In this document: piece after piece, positions 1 to 6,237 of the stretch
How the letters are laid out: every line of letters starts with the position of its first letter
How positions within the stretch are numbered: position 1 is the first letter of the stretch
DNA from: JAJPXI01 sp051867655
GTDB taxonomy: Bacteria > Bacillota > Clostridia > Oscillospirales > Oscillospiraceae
Assembly (NCBI GenBank): GCA_051867655.1
Contig: JBJDYV010000049.1
Location: forward strand, 1 to 44,120
Reading direction: 5' to 3'
DNA: 44,120 nt
Made by a program: the position numbers and the translations under genes
Notes under the pieces: generated by a model
Databases searched by the model: none
Told to the model about the DNA's origin: nothing
Seen by the model: the letters and a program-made list of their open reading frames with translations, nothing else

Positions 1-673
1 AGGCGTCCTTCTCCAGAGTGGCCACGATGCGCTCGTCCTCGCCGAACATCTCCAGAATCTCGGCGTCGGTCTTGGGGCCGACCGCGCGGATCAGGCAGGT
101 AATGGGCAGCTTGCGGTTCTTATCGATACGGACATAGAAAATGTCGCTGAGATCGGTCTCATACTCCAGCCACGCGCCCCGGTAGGGGATGACCGTGGAG
201 GCGTAGGTCACGTTGTCGGCCTTGTCGGCGTTGCGGGCGAAATACACGCCGGGAGAACGCACGATCTGGGAGACGATAACGCGCTCGGCGCCGTTGATGA
301 CGAAAGAGCCGGAGTCGGTCATCAGCGGGAAATCGCCCATGAAGATCTCCTGCTCCTTGATCTCCTCGGTCTCCTTGTTGCGCAGGCGCACCCGCACCTT
401 GATGGGGGCGGCGTACGTGGCGTCCCGGGCCTTGCACTCCTCCACATCGTACTTGGGCTTCTCGTCCATGGAGTAGTCGATGAAGGACAGCTCCAGATTG
501 CCCTGGTAGTCGGTGATGGCCGCCACGTCCTTGAACACTTCCCGCAGGCCGACGTCCAGGAACCACTGATACGAGTTCTTCTGGATCTCCAGCAGATTGG
601 GCATGTCCAGGATCTCTTCGTGACGGGCGTAGCTCTTACGCAGGGTATTGCCGTAATATACGTCCTTGACCAT
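1..673 (-). CDS. rpoB: RNA polymerase beta subunit, N-terminal part (runs off the window)
   Basis: This is the amino-terminal 224 residues of the beta subunit of RNA polymerase, the catalytic core of transcription. The translation begins MVKDVYYGNTLRKSYARHEE and continues through stretches typical of the beta protrusion and lobe, such as NLLEIQKNSYQWFLD, GDFPLMTDSGSFVINGAERV and SQIVRSPGVYF. The reading frame is open to position 1, so the rest of the gene lies outside. The ATG at 673 fits the usual Clostridia start; a GGAG lies about 14 nt upstream (688-691), which is rather far. Upstream is a divergent gene instead of rplL, so rpoB heads its own unit and needs its own promoter, which is visible at 834-862. 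Identity is certain; the exact start is very likely. Confidence 0.97.
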   Translation of the reverse strand, partial: MVKDVYYGNTLRKSYARHEEILDMPNLLEIQKNSYQWFLDVGLREVFKDVAAITDYQGNLELSFIDYSMDEKPKYDVEECKARDATYAAPIKVRVRLRNKETEEIKEQEIFMGDFPLMTDSGSFVINGAERVIVSQIVRSPGVYFARNADKADNVTYASTVIPYRGAWLEYETDLSDIFYVRIDKNRKLPITCLIRAVGPKTDAEILEMFGEDERIVATLEKDA

Positions 674-748
674 TTCTTACAATCACGCTCCGTTTTCCCG
701 GGCCGGATGGAAACACCCGGCAACGTTGTTAACTTTTACTTTCCCGTC

Positions 749-778
749 TTGACAAGTTTCAGGGGGATATGTTATACT
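749..778 (+). promoter_or_regulatory. Sigma-A-type promoter facing the rpoB promoter
   Basis: TTGACA (749-754), an 18-nt spacer and TATACT (773-778) on the plus strand. It lies within the presumed rpoB leader and points towards the rpoB promoter, so a transcript from here is antisense to the 5' leader of rpoB. It could serve a short RNA ending at 842-880 or read on into the gene at 996. Confidence 0.65.
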
Positions 779-833
779 GCCGTTAGTGTGGGAGAGTATT
801 CCTCGCACATTTTGTTGCATATGAAAGCAAGTA

Positions 834-862
834 AGTATACCATGGGCTTTGACAGATGTCAA
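834..862 (-). promoter_or_regulatory. Sigma-A-type promoter for rpoB
   Basis: On the minus strand there is TTGACA (862-857), a 17-nt spacer and TATACT (839-834), a near-consensus housekeeping promoter. Transcription would run into rpoB with a leader of about 155 nt. The -35 box lies inside the hairpin at 842-869, so the same bases also serve as a possible terminator stem on the plus strand. Confidence 0.8.
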
Positions 863-880
863 GGCCCATCTTTTTGTTTG
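842..880 (+). terminator. Intrinsic terminator overlapping the rpoB promoter
   Basis: The stem 842-853/858-869 with loop AGAT is followed by a T-rich tract. The right arm contains the complement of the rpoB -35 box. Confidence 0.55.
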
Positions 881-928
881 TGCACCTTTTTACGGCCGAA
901 ATCTTAAAAGAAACTTCATTTTTACCCT

Positions 929-958
929 TTGGACAAAAGCCTTCCTTCGTGATACACT
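929..958 (+). promoter_or_regulatory. Probable promoter of the glycosyltransferase gene
   Basis: TTGGAC (929-934), an 18-nt spacer and TACACT (953-958), 38 nt before the start codon at 996. The match is moderate. Confidence 0.45.
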
Positions 959-995
959 ATTGCTGTTAACATAAAAACAAGGACGGTGACTGCCG

Positions 996-2345
996 ATGAA
1001 GCTGCGTCCCTCCCTCCCCGACTGTCCCTGGTATTTCGGCCTGCCCTGCGCCCTGGCCGGACTGGTTCTCCTGATCCTAACGGTTGTTGGTGCCCAATTC
1101 CTCGAATTGGGCACGCCCGCGGCCCGGGCCGCGGTGGGTCTTGCGCTGCTTCTGGCGGCCGCGCTGGCTCTTTGCCTGCTCCGGCGGGAGGGCTGCCCCG
1201 GCATGTCCCTTCTGCTGCTGGCGCTCCCCATCGCTGCGGCGCTGTACCTGCGGCTCCTGTGTCTGGACCGGCAGACCCACGACTACCAGACCTTCCTGGC
1301 CCAGTGGGTCGCCTTTTTCCGGGACAACGGGGGCTTTTCCGCGATCAAGGAACCCCTTGGCGATTATAATGTGCCTTACCTCTACTTTCTGGCGGCCATC
1401 TCCTACCTCCCCATCCCCGACCTGTATCTTATCAAGCTGTTCTCCATCCTGTTCGACGTGCTGCTGGCCTGGGGTGGCCTGCGGCTGACCCGGCAGTTCT
1501 GCCGGGAGGGCAGCCCCGCCCCTCTGGTCTGCTTCACCCTGCTGCTCCTGCTGCCCACCGTGGTGCTCAACGGCGCCTATTGGGGCCAGTGCGACACCTT
1601 ATATACGGCCCTGACCCTGCTGGCCCTGTCCTACGCGCTGGAAGGAAAGTCCAAAACCTCGGTGCTTCTGCTGGCGGTGGCCTTCTCCTTTAAATTACAA
1701 ACGGTGTTCCTGATCCCCCTCTGGTGCGCCTTCTGGTTCACCGGGCGGGTGAAATTCCGCCATCTGCTTCTCTTCCCTGCGGGCTACGCAGCCACCATCC
1801 TGCCCGCACTGCTCCTGGGAAAACCCTTGAGCGACATTCTGGGCGTCTATCTGAACCAGGTGGGGGAATACAGCTCCCTGTCCCTCAACGCCCCGTCCGC
1901 GTTCGGCTTTCTTCCCTACAAGGCTCAGGTAAATACGGACGTGGCCTCCTGGCTGGGGATCGCCGCCGCCTTTGCGCTGGTCCTGGCCGTGTTGGGGCTT
2001 CTGTTCCTGCGGCGCAAGCGGGTCACACCCGAGCTTTTCCTCTCCGCGGCGGCGGTGCTGGCCATCGGTATTCCCTTCCTGCTGCCCCATATGCACGACC
2101 GGTACTTCATGCTGGCCGGAGTCATCACCCTGGTGTGGGCGTGCACGAACTGGAGGCGCTTCCCCATCGCCCTGCTGACGGAGCTCTCATCCCTGAGCTG
2201 CTACGCCACCTATCTGAGAATGCGCTATACCTTTGCAATCTACTGGAACGGCCAATACTATGTGACCGTCGTGGAGGCCCTTCTGATGCTGTGCGCCCTG
2301 GTTGGAAGCCTGGTGTTCTTCCTCCGGCAGTGGAAAGCCGCATAA
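996..2345 (+). CDS. Multi-pass membrane glycosyltransferase, GT-C type (Gpi18/mannosyltransferase-like)
   Basis: A protein of 449 residues with about ten to twelve hydrophobic segments, starting near residues 17-35 and running to the C-terminus. Features of polyprenol-phosphate-sugar-dependent GT-C enzymes are visible: an acidic loop after the first segments (LDRQTHDYQTF), a conserved NGAYWGQCDTLY loop and a late LLPHMHDRYFM loop. The last two recall the COG5542 group related to Gpi18 mannosyltransferase. It probably moves a sugar from a lipid carrier to an acceptor on the outer face of the membrane. Donor and acceptor cannot be told from sequence. An AAGGA lies about 12 nt upstream of the ATG. 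The gene appears monocistronic: it has its own promoter and is followed by a hairpin and the rpmB promoter. Confidence 0.75.
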   Translation: MKLRPSLPDCPWYFGLPCALAGLVLLILTVVGAQFLELGTPAARAAVGLALLLAAALALCLLRREGCPGMSLLLLALPIAAALYLRLLCLDRQTHDYQTFLAQWVAFFRDNGGFSAIKEPLGDYNVPYLYFLAAISYLPIPDLYLIKLFSILFDVLLAWGGLRLTRQFCREGSPAPLVCFTLLLLLPTVVLNGAYWGQCDTLYTALTLLALSYALEGKSKTSVLLLAVAFSFKLQTVFLIPLWCAFWFTGRVKFRHLLLFPAGYAATILPALLLGKPLSDILGVYLNQVGEYSSLSLNAPSAFGFLPYKAQVNTDVASWLGIAAAFALVLAVLGLLFLRRKRVTPELFLSAAAVLAIGIPFLLPHMHDRYFMLAGVITLVWACTNWRRFPIALLTELSSLSCYATYLRMRYTFAIYWNGQYYVTVVEALLMLCALVGSLVFFLRQWKAA

Positions 2346-2349
2346 AGCA

Positions 2350-2380
2350 GTTTTTCCGGCAGATTTTCCGCCGGAAAAAC
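2350..2380 (+). terminator. Hairpin after the glycosyltransferase gene
   Basis: An 11-bp perfect stem (2350-2360 with 2370-2380) right after the stop codon. The following bases are not T-rich, so termination may be weak. Confidence 0.4.
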
Positions 2381-2396
2381 TTGTTGAAAAAAATAC

Positions 2397-2425
2397 TTGC
2401 TTTTTTCTTCTTTGTCTGGTATTAT
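2397..2425 (+). promoter_or_regulatory. Promoter of rpmB
   Basis: TTGCTT (2397-2402), a 17-nt spacer and TATTAT (2420-2425). The leader of about 70 nt contains a 7-bp hairpin (GGGAAGC with GCTTCCC, about 2447-2470) before the strong ribosome binding site GAGGAGG at 2487-2493. Confidence 0.6.
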
Positions 2426-2500
2426 ATCAGTCGATGCTTTCACTGGGAAGCGCTATCCGGTGCTTCCCTAGATTTACTTTTCGAGCGAGGAGGTTCAAGC

Positions 2501-2689
2501 ATGGCCAAATGCGAGTTTTGCGACAAGGGTGTTACGTTCGGCATTAAGGTTTCCCACTCTCACCGCCGTTCCAACCGCACCTGGAAGCCCAACGTCAAGC
2601 GGGTCAAGGCGGTCGTTGACGGTACGCCCAAGCACGTGTATGTGTGCACCCGGTGCCTCCGCTCCGGCAAGGTCACCCGCGCGGTGTAA
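2501..2689 (+). CDS. rpmB: 50S ribosomal protein L28
   Basis: A 62-residue L28 of the large ribosomal subunit. The sequence starts MAKCEFCDKGVTFG and carries HRRSNRTWKPN, the family core. Two cysteine pairs, CEFC near the start and CTRC near the end, mark the zinc-binding (C+) form. The ATG at 2501 is set by GAGGAGG with an 8-nt gap; the open frame extends far upstream but only through the preceding gene in another frame. It is a single-gene unit with its own promoter and terminator, as is common in Firmicutes. Confidence 0.96.
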   Translation: MAKCEFCDKGVTFGIKVSHSHRRSNRTWKPNVKRVKAVVDGTPKHVYVCTRCLRSGKVTRAV

Positions 2690-2698
2690 TACGCTTCA

Positions 2699-2738
2699 TT
2701 AAGCGCCTGTCTCGTCCGAGACGGGCGCTTTCTGTTTT
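2699..2738 (+). terminator. Terminator of rpmB
   Basis: A stem of about 14 bp (AAGCGCCTGTCTCG with its complement, one G-T pair, 2701-2730) followed by TCTGTTTT. Confidence 0.8.
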
Positions 2739-2761
2739 CCCCACGATTTTCAATTTTCCTG

Positions 2762-2790
2762 TTGACAAAGGAAAAACGTTCTGATATACT
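2762..2790 (+). promoter_or_regulatory. Promoter of the infC-rpmI-rplT operon
   Basis: A perfect TTGACA (2762-2767), a 17-nt spacer and TATACT (2785-2790), giving a leader of about 165 nt before infC. Confidence 0.85.
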
Positions 2791-2796
2791 GGTTCA

Positions 2797-2959
2797 GCAA
2801 AACAAAGCAGGAAGGGTACCCCCTCCTCACCCCCAGCGTACAGCAAAGGGGTCAACAGTGTGAAAAAAACGGCGCGGTTCGCGTCGGTTTTTCTGCGGCG
2901 CGGGTACCTTTCGGTACGCGCGTTTTTGTGTTTTTGTTTGGAAATGGAGGTGCTTTCCT
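2797..2959 (+). promoter_or_regulatory. Structured infC leader with two terminator-like hairpins (L20-leader-like)
   Basis: The leader holds two tandem hairpins, each followed by a T run. The first is CGGCGCG (2870-2876) paired with CGCGTCG (2880-2886), followed by GTTTTTC. The second pairs 2899-2908 with 2913-2922 (one G-G mismatch, loop TTTC) and is followed by TTTTTGTGTTTTTG. In Bacillus the infC operon is controlled by L20 binding to its leader and causing premature termination; this layout fits such attenuation. The L20 binding site itself was not identified. Confidence 0.6.
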
Positions 2960-3490
2960 ATCAGCAACATGACTCATCAGATCAACGAAGAGATCCGGGA
3001 CAAGGAAGTCCGCCTGATCTCCGCCGAAGGCGAGCAGCTTGGCATCATGTCCGCGAAGGCTGCCCTGGCTCTGGCGGAAGAGCAGAGTCTGGATCTCGTC
3101 AAGATCTCCCCGACGGCCAACCCTCCCGTGTGCAAGCTCATGGACTACGGAAAATACCGGTTCGAGCAGACCAAGCGGGAAAAAGAAGCAAAGAAAAACC
3201 AGCGTGTGGTGGAAATCAAGGAGATCCGTATGTCTCCCGGCATCGACGTGGGCGATTTCAATGTCAAGCTGCGCAACGCGCAGAAGTTCCTGGCCGAGGG
3301 CAACCGGGTCAAGGTCACGATCCGCTTCCGCGGCCGTGAGATGGCCCATACCGACATTGGCCGCAACCTGCTCGTCAAGTTCGCCGAGGACTGCACGGAA
3401 ATCGCTTCCATGGACAAAAGCCCCAAGCTGGAAGGGCGCCATATGAGCATGTTCCTGGCTCCGAAGGCCACCAAAGACACCAAAAAGTAA
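2960..3490 (+). CDS. infC: Translation initiation factor IF-3, with an ATC start codon
   Basis: IF-3 binds the 30S subunit, blocks premature 50S joining and proofreads the start codon. The sequence shows the full two-domain protein: INEEIRDKEVRLI at the N-terminus, the linker rich in K and E (REKEAKKNQ), and the C-terminal domain with KEIRMSPGID and VKVTIRFRGREM. The start chosen is ATC at 2960, because GGAGG (2946-2950) ends 9 nt before it. The first in-frame ATG (2969) is 18 nt away and too far. Non-standard starts (usually ATT) are known for infC and make it self-limiting, as IF-3 rejects them. The protein would then be 176 residues. It is the first gene of infC-rpmI-rplT. Confidence 0.93.
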   Translation: MSNMTHQINEEIRDKEVRLISAEGEQLGIMSAKAALALAEEQSLDLVKISPTANPPVCKLMDYGKYRFEQTKREKEAKKNQRVVEIKEIRMSPGIDVGDFNVKLRNAQKFLAEGNRVKVTIRFRGREMAHTDIGRNLLVKFAEDCTEIASMDKSPKLEGRHMSMFLAPKATKDTKK

Positions 3491-3511
3491 ACTGTAAAGG
3501 AGTTTTTCCAA

Positions 3512-3715
3512 ATGCCTAAGATCAAGACCCACAGCGGTGCGAAAAAGCGCTTTTCTCTGACCAAGAGCGGCAAGGTCAAGCGCGCCCAGACCAAGAAGCG
3601 TCATCTGCTCAACGGCCACGGCAAGACCACCAAGCTGAAGCGTTCCCTGCGCGGCACCACCTATGCTGACAAGACCAATGAGGCCGCAATCAAGCGCATG
3701 ATCCTCTATAAGTAA
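3512..3715 (+). CDS. rpmI: 50S ribosomal protein L35
   Basis: A 67-residue basic protein starting MPKIKTHSGAKKRF, the hallmark of L35, and ending near KRMILYK. It starts 21 nt after infC with a GGAG about 11 nt before the ATG (AAAGGAG). It belongs to the infC operon. Unlike in most Firmicutes, the next gene rplT is not close by: a 242-nt structured spacer follows. Confidence 0.96.
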   Translation: MPKIKTHSGAKKRFSLTKSGKVKRAQTKKRHLLNGHGKTTKLKRSLRGTTYADKTNEAAIKRMILYK

Positions 3716-3733
3716 GAAAAATTAAGGTTAAGA

Positions 3734-3941
3734 GTTAACATCATGCGCTATGAACAAAGCAAATGCTTTGTTCAAGTGAAAAGTTTTCGGTCGAAAACTT
3801 TTCACTCTTTGATGCGGTCTCCGCATCAAAGAGTCGCATGGCTGTTAATGGCCGAATTCAATCAAGCAGCAGTTTGATTGAATTCCGCGGCATAAGCCGC
3901 GCGAATCAACCGCAAAGCGGTTGATTCGACTGACATTAACA
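3734..3941 (+). repeat. Six-hairpin array between rpmI and rplT with two alternative closing stems
   Basis: Six perfect hairpins follow each other: 3752-3773 (9 bp), 3775-3806 (about 13 bp), 3807-3831 (11 bp), 3854-3885 (12 bp), 3886-3901 (6 bp) and 3903-3927 (11 bp). The first three are enclosed by TTAACA (3735-3740) with TGTTAA (3843-3848) plus CATGCG (3742-3747) with CGCATG (3835-3840). The last three are enclosed by TGTTAATG (3843-3850) with CATTAACA (3934-3941). TGTTAA is shared, so the two closing stems exclude each other. The second ends directly before the rplT AGGAGG (3943-3948). It could be a mobile palindromic repeat or a regulatory switch. Confidence 0.75.
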
Positions 3942-3957
3942 TAGGAGGCTAATCACA

Positions 3958-4314
3958 ATGGCAAGAGTGAAAGGCGCGATGATGACGCGCAAGAGAAGAA
4001 ATAAGACCCTGAAGCTGGCAAAGGGCTACTGGGGTGCCAAGAGCAAGCACTTTAAGATGGCGAACGAGCAGGTCATGAAGTCCCTGTCCTACGCCTACAC
4101 CGGCCGCCGCCTGAAGAAGCGCGACTTCCGCCGTCTGTGGATTACCCGTATTTCCGCCGCCTGCAAGATCAACGGCATGAACTATTCCACCTTCATGAAC
4201 GGTCTGAAGAAGGCCGGCGTGGAGATCAACCGCAAGATGCTCGCCGAGCTGGCCGTCAACGACAAGGCCGCGTTCACCGCCCTGACCGAGCTGGCCAAGG
4301 CTCAGCTGGCGTAA
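3958..4314 (+). CDS. rplT: 50S ribosomal protein L20
   Basis: A 118-residue L20, an early-assembly protein of the large subunit and, in Bacillus and E. coli, the repressor of its own operon. The start MARVKGAMMTRKRRNKTLK, the middle YAYTGRRLKKRDFRRLWITR and the end TELAKAQ are family features. AGGAGG at 3943-3948 sets the ATG at 3958. It is the last gene of the infC operon but is set apart by the hairpin array, so its translation or mRNA stability may be controlled separately. A strong terminator follows. Confidence 0.96.
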   Translation: MARVKGAMMTRKRRNKTLKLAKGYWGAKSKHFKMANEQVMKSLSYAYTGRRLKKRDFRRLWITRISAACKINGMNYSTFMNGLKKAGVEINRKMLAELAVNDKAAFTALTELAKAQLA

Positions 4315-4340
4315 TCCGCAAGTTCATCTTCTCTCAAGTC

Positions 4341-4377
4341 AAGGAAGGCAGCCCAACGGGCTGCCTTCCTTTTTATC
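4341..4377 (+). terminator. Terminator of the infC-rpmI-rplT operon
   Basis: A 14-bp perfect stem (AAGGAAGGCAGCCC and its complement, loop AAC) followed by TTTTATCCTTTT. Confidence 0.92.
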
Positions 4378-4414
4378 CTTTTACATCAAAAAATGGAAAA
4401 CTTTCTGTAAGTTA

Positions 4415-4443
4415 TTGACAACACAGGAACAAGTCCTTACAAT
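4415..4443 (+). promoter_or_regulatory. Promoter of the fatty acid permease gene
   Basis: TTGACA (4415-4420), a 17-nt spacer and TACAAT (4438-4443), 58 nt before the ATG. Confidence 0.75.
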
Positions 4444-4500
4444 GTGGGTTGTTCAAGAATACCAACGCGCAGAAGAGAGAGAATTGAGAGGAGGAACATT

Positions 4501-5886
4501 ATGTTCAAAAAGTTCACAAATGCATGTGTCCGACTGATGAACCGCTGGCTTCCCGATCCATTCCTGTTCGCAATCCTTCTGACTATCGTGGTCTTCATCG
4601 CCGCCATGATTGGCACCCAGCAGACCCCCCTGCAGCTGGTCTGGGCCTGGGGCGGCGAGGGCCTCACCAAGAGCGGCTTCTGGAGCCTGCTGGCCTTCGC
4701 CATGCAGATGGCTCTGGTGCTGGTGCTGGGCTCCGCCATGGCATCCGCCAAGATCTGCAAGAGGGCCCTGGGCGCCATCGCCAGCCTGGCGAAGAATAAG
4801 CGCAGCGCCATTCTGATCGTGACCTTCGTGTCCACCATCTGCTGCTGGCTGAACTGGGGCTTCGGCCTGATCGCCGGCGCTCTGCTGGCTAAGGAGGTCG
4901 CCCGCCGCGTTCGCGACGTGGACTACCCCCTGCTGATCGCCTCCGCCTACTCCGGCTTCGTGATCTGGCACGCCGGCCTGTCCGGCTCCATCCCCCTGCA
5001 GATGAGCGCCGAGGGCGGCACCAAGATCCTGGATGTGGTCTACTACTCCCCCAACACCCAAACCCTGTTCCACCCCATGAACCTGGTCATGGTCATCGTC
5101 ATTCTGCTGGTCATGCCCCTGGTCAACTACGCCATGCACCCCGACAAGGATCATACCATCACCGTCGATCCCTCCGTCCTGGTGGACGAGAAGGAGCGTA
5201 CTTACGAGGTCGATACCCCCGCTGAGAAGATCGAGCACAGCAAGATTCTGTGGGTCATCACCCTGGTGCTGGGCTTCGCTTACATCGTGTACTACTTCAT
5301 CAACAAGGGCTTCAACCTGGATCTGAACATCGTCAATATGATCTTCCTGTTCCTGGGCCTGCTGCTCCACGGCAACCTGCGCAAGTATGTGGACGCCATC
5401 GGCGACGCCGCCGCCGGCGCCGCCGGTATCCTGCTGCAGTTTCCCTTCTACGCAGGCATTATGGGCCTGATGGTCGCCGCCAATTCCGACGGCGTGTCTC
5501 TGGCCGGCATCATCGCCAACTTCTTCACCAACATCTCCACCGAAGTGACCTTCCCGCTGTTCACCTTCCTGTCCGCCGGTATCATCAACTTCTTCGTTCC
5601 CTCCGGCGGCGGCCAGTGGGCGGTCCAGGGCCCCATCGTCATGCCCGCCGCGACCGCCATTGCAGAAGCAGGCGGTCTGGATGCCATGGCTTACTATGGC
5701 CGCTCCGCCATGGCTATCGCCTGGGGCGACCAGTGGACCAATATGATCCAGCCCTTCTGGGCTCTGCCCGCCCTGGGCGTCGCTGGTCTGAAGGCCCGCA
5801 ACATCATGGGCTACCTGATCGTCGTTCTGATCTTTACCGGCATCGTCGCCTGCCTGGGCTTCCTGGCCTGGGGACTCTTCTTCTAA
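4501..5886 (+). CDS. atoE: Short-chain fatty acid permease, AtoE family
   Basis: A 461-residue inner-membrane permease with about 12 hydrophobic segments. It resembles the AtoE/TIGR00366 family that carries short-chain fatty acids such as acetoacetate or butyrate. Family landmarks seen: an N-terminal NRWLPDPFLFAILLT, a paired CCWLNWGFGLIAGALLAKE, GFVIWHAGLSGSIPLQ, and near the C-terminus FFVPSGGGQWAVQGPI and WGDQWTNMIQPFWALP. The ATG at 4501 follows GGAGG (4490-4494), so the open frame before it is not used. It is a single gene with its own promoter. In a butyrate-producing gut organism it may move butyrate or related acids; the substrate is inferred. Confidence 0.88.
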   Translation: MFKKFTNACVRLMNRWLPDPFLFAILLTIVVFIAAMIGTQQTPLQLVWAWGGEGLTKSGFWSLLAFAMQMALVLVLGSAMASAKICKRALGAIASLAKNKRSAILIVTFVSTICCWLNWGFGLIAGALLAKEVARRVRDVDYPLLIASAYSGFVIWHAGLSGSIPLQMSAEGGTKILDVVYYSPNTQTLFHPMNLVMVIVILLVMPLVNYAMHPDKDHTITVDPSVLVDEKERTYEVDTPAEKIEHSKILWVITLVLGFAYIVYYFINKGFNLDLNIVNMIFLFLGLLLHGNLRKYVDAIGDAAAGAAGILLQFPFYAGIMGLMVAANSDGVSLAGIIANFFTNISTEVTFPLFTFLSAGIINFFVPSGGGQWAVQGPIVMPAATAIAEAGGLDAMAYYGRSAMAIAWGDQWTNMIQPFWALPALGVAGLKARNIMGYLIVVLIFTGIVACLGFLAWGLFF

Positions 5887-5945
5887 GGGAAGCGCGGTTC
5901 TCCGCACTTTCCCGAAGGTATCTTGAACAAACGCCAAACAAAAAC

Positions 5946-5973
5946 GGAGCGCCGCGGAAACCCGCGGCGCTCC
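5946..5973 (-). terminator. Terminator hairpin, copy 1 (terminator of the blaI-blaR1 unit)
   Basis: A perfect 12-bp stem with loop AAAC. On the minus strand it is followed by GTTTTTGTTTG, so it is an intrinsic terminator for blaR1. Its near-copy lies at 6199-6226 (26 of 28 bases identical). Confidence 0.8.
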
Positions 5974-6198
5974 TCAGTATGTCGAAAAACCGTTCTTTAT
6001 AACGGTAAAAAGGTCGGTTCACGCGGGGGAGTTCGAGGGGGCAGAGCCCGCCTCGAATGGGATCAAATTCCCCGCAAGCCGTGCAAAGCAAGGCTTGTGG
6101 CGAGCAAAGCGAGGACTTTTGTGCCGTTGTGCGGCACAAAAGTAACGGGATTTTTGCAGACTGTCAAAAGAGTCCTCCGGACTGTTTTGACAGTCTGG
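5974..6198 (-). repeat. Dispersed repeat element, copy A, between two hairpin copies
   Basis: A 225-bp non-coding segment whose minus strand matches the plus strand of 38651-38891. Shared parts include CCGTTACTTTTGT, the run AAGCCTTGC, GATCCCATTCGAGGCGGGC, GAACCG and the end GGTTTTT(C)GACANACTGA. Copy A has an extra 42-bp hairpin at its left end (CAGACTGTCAAAA with TTTTGACAGTCTG). It lies between two nearly identical 28-bp terminator hairpins, as if inserted with duplication of the hairpin. Short open frames across it are not credible genes. Confidence 0.75.
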
Positions 6199-6226
6199 GG
6201 AGCGCCGTGGAAATCCGCGGCGCTCC
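6199..6226 (-). repeat. Terminator hairpin, copy 2
   Basis: It differs from 5946-5973 in two bases and starts 11 nt after the blaR1 stop. It has no T run of its own; the T run sits after copy 1, 250 bp further along. Confidence 0.75.
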
Positions 6227-6237
6227 TTGCTGTTCTC

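Larger units (their letters stand above)
785..880 (+). ncRNA. Candidate short antisense RNA ending at an intrinsic terminator
   Basis: A promoter at 749-778 is followed about 65 bases after its expected start by a 12-bp stem (842-853 with 858-869, one G-T pair, loop AGAT) and the T-rich run CTTTTTGTTTG (870-880). Together these would give an RNA of roughly 95 nt with no convincing reading frame. It would be complementary to the start of the rpoB leader and overlap the rpoB promoter. No known RNA family was recognised. Existence is inferred from promoter and terminator only. Confidence 0.35.

Noticed and set aside
785..880. 6S RNA or SRP RNA
   Set aside because: The length is too short for 6S RNA and the conserved SRP loop is missing.
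3734..3941. A CRISPR array
   Set aside because: The units are different palindromes without a constant repeat or spacers of even length, and no cas gene is present.
4453..5937. A long open frame on the minus strand opposite the fatty acid permease gene
   Set aside because: The encoded protein is rich in His, Gly, Asp and Gln without any domain, a typical mirror frame of a GC-rich gene.
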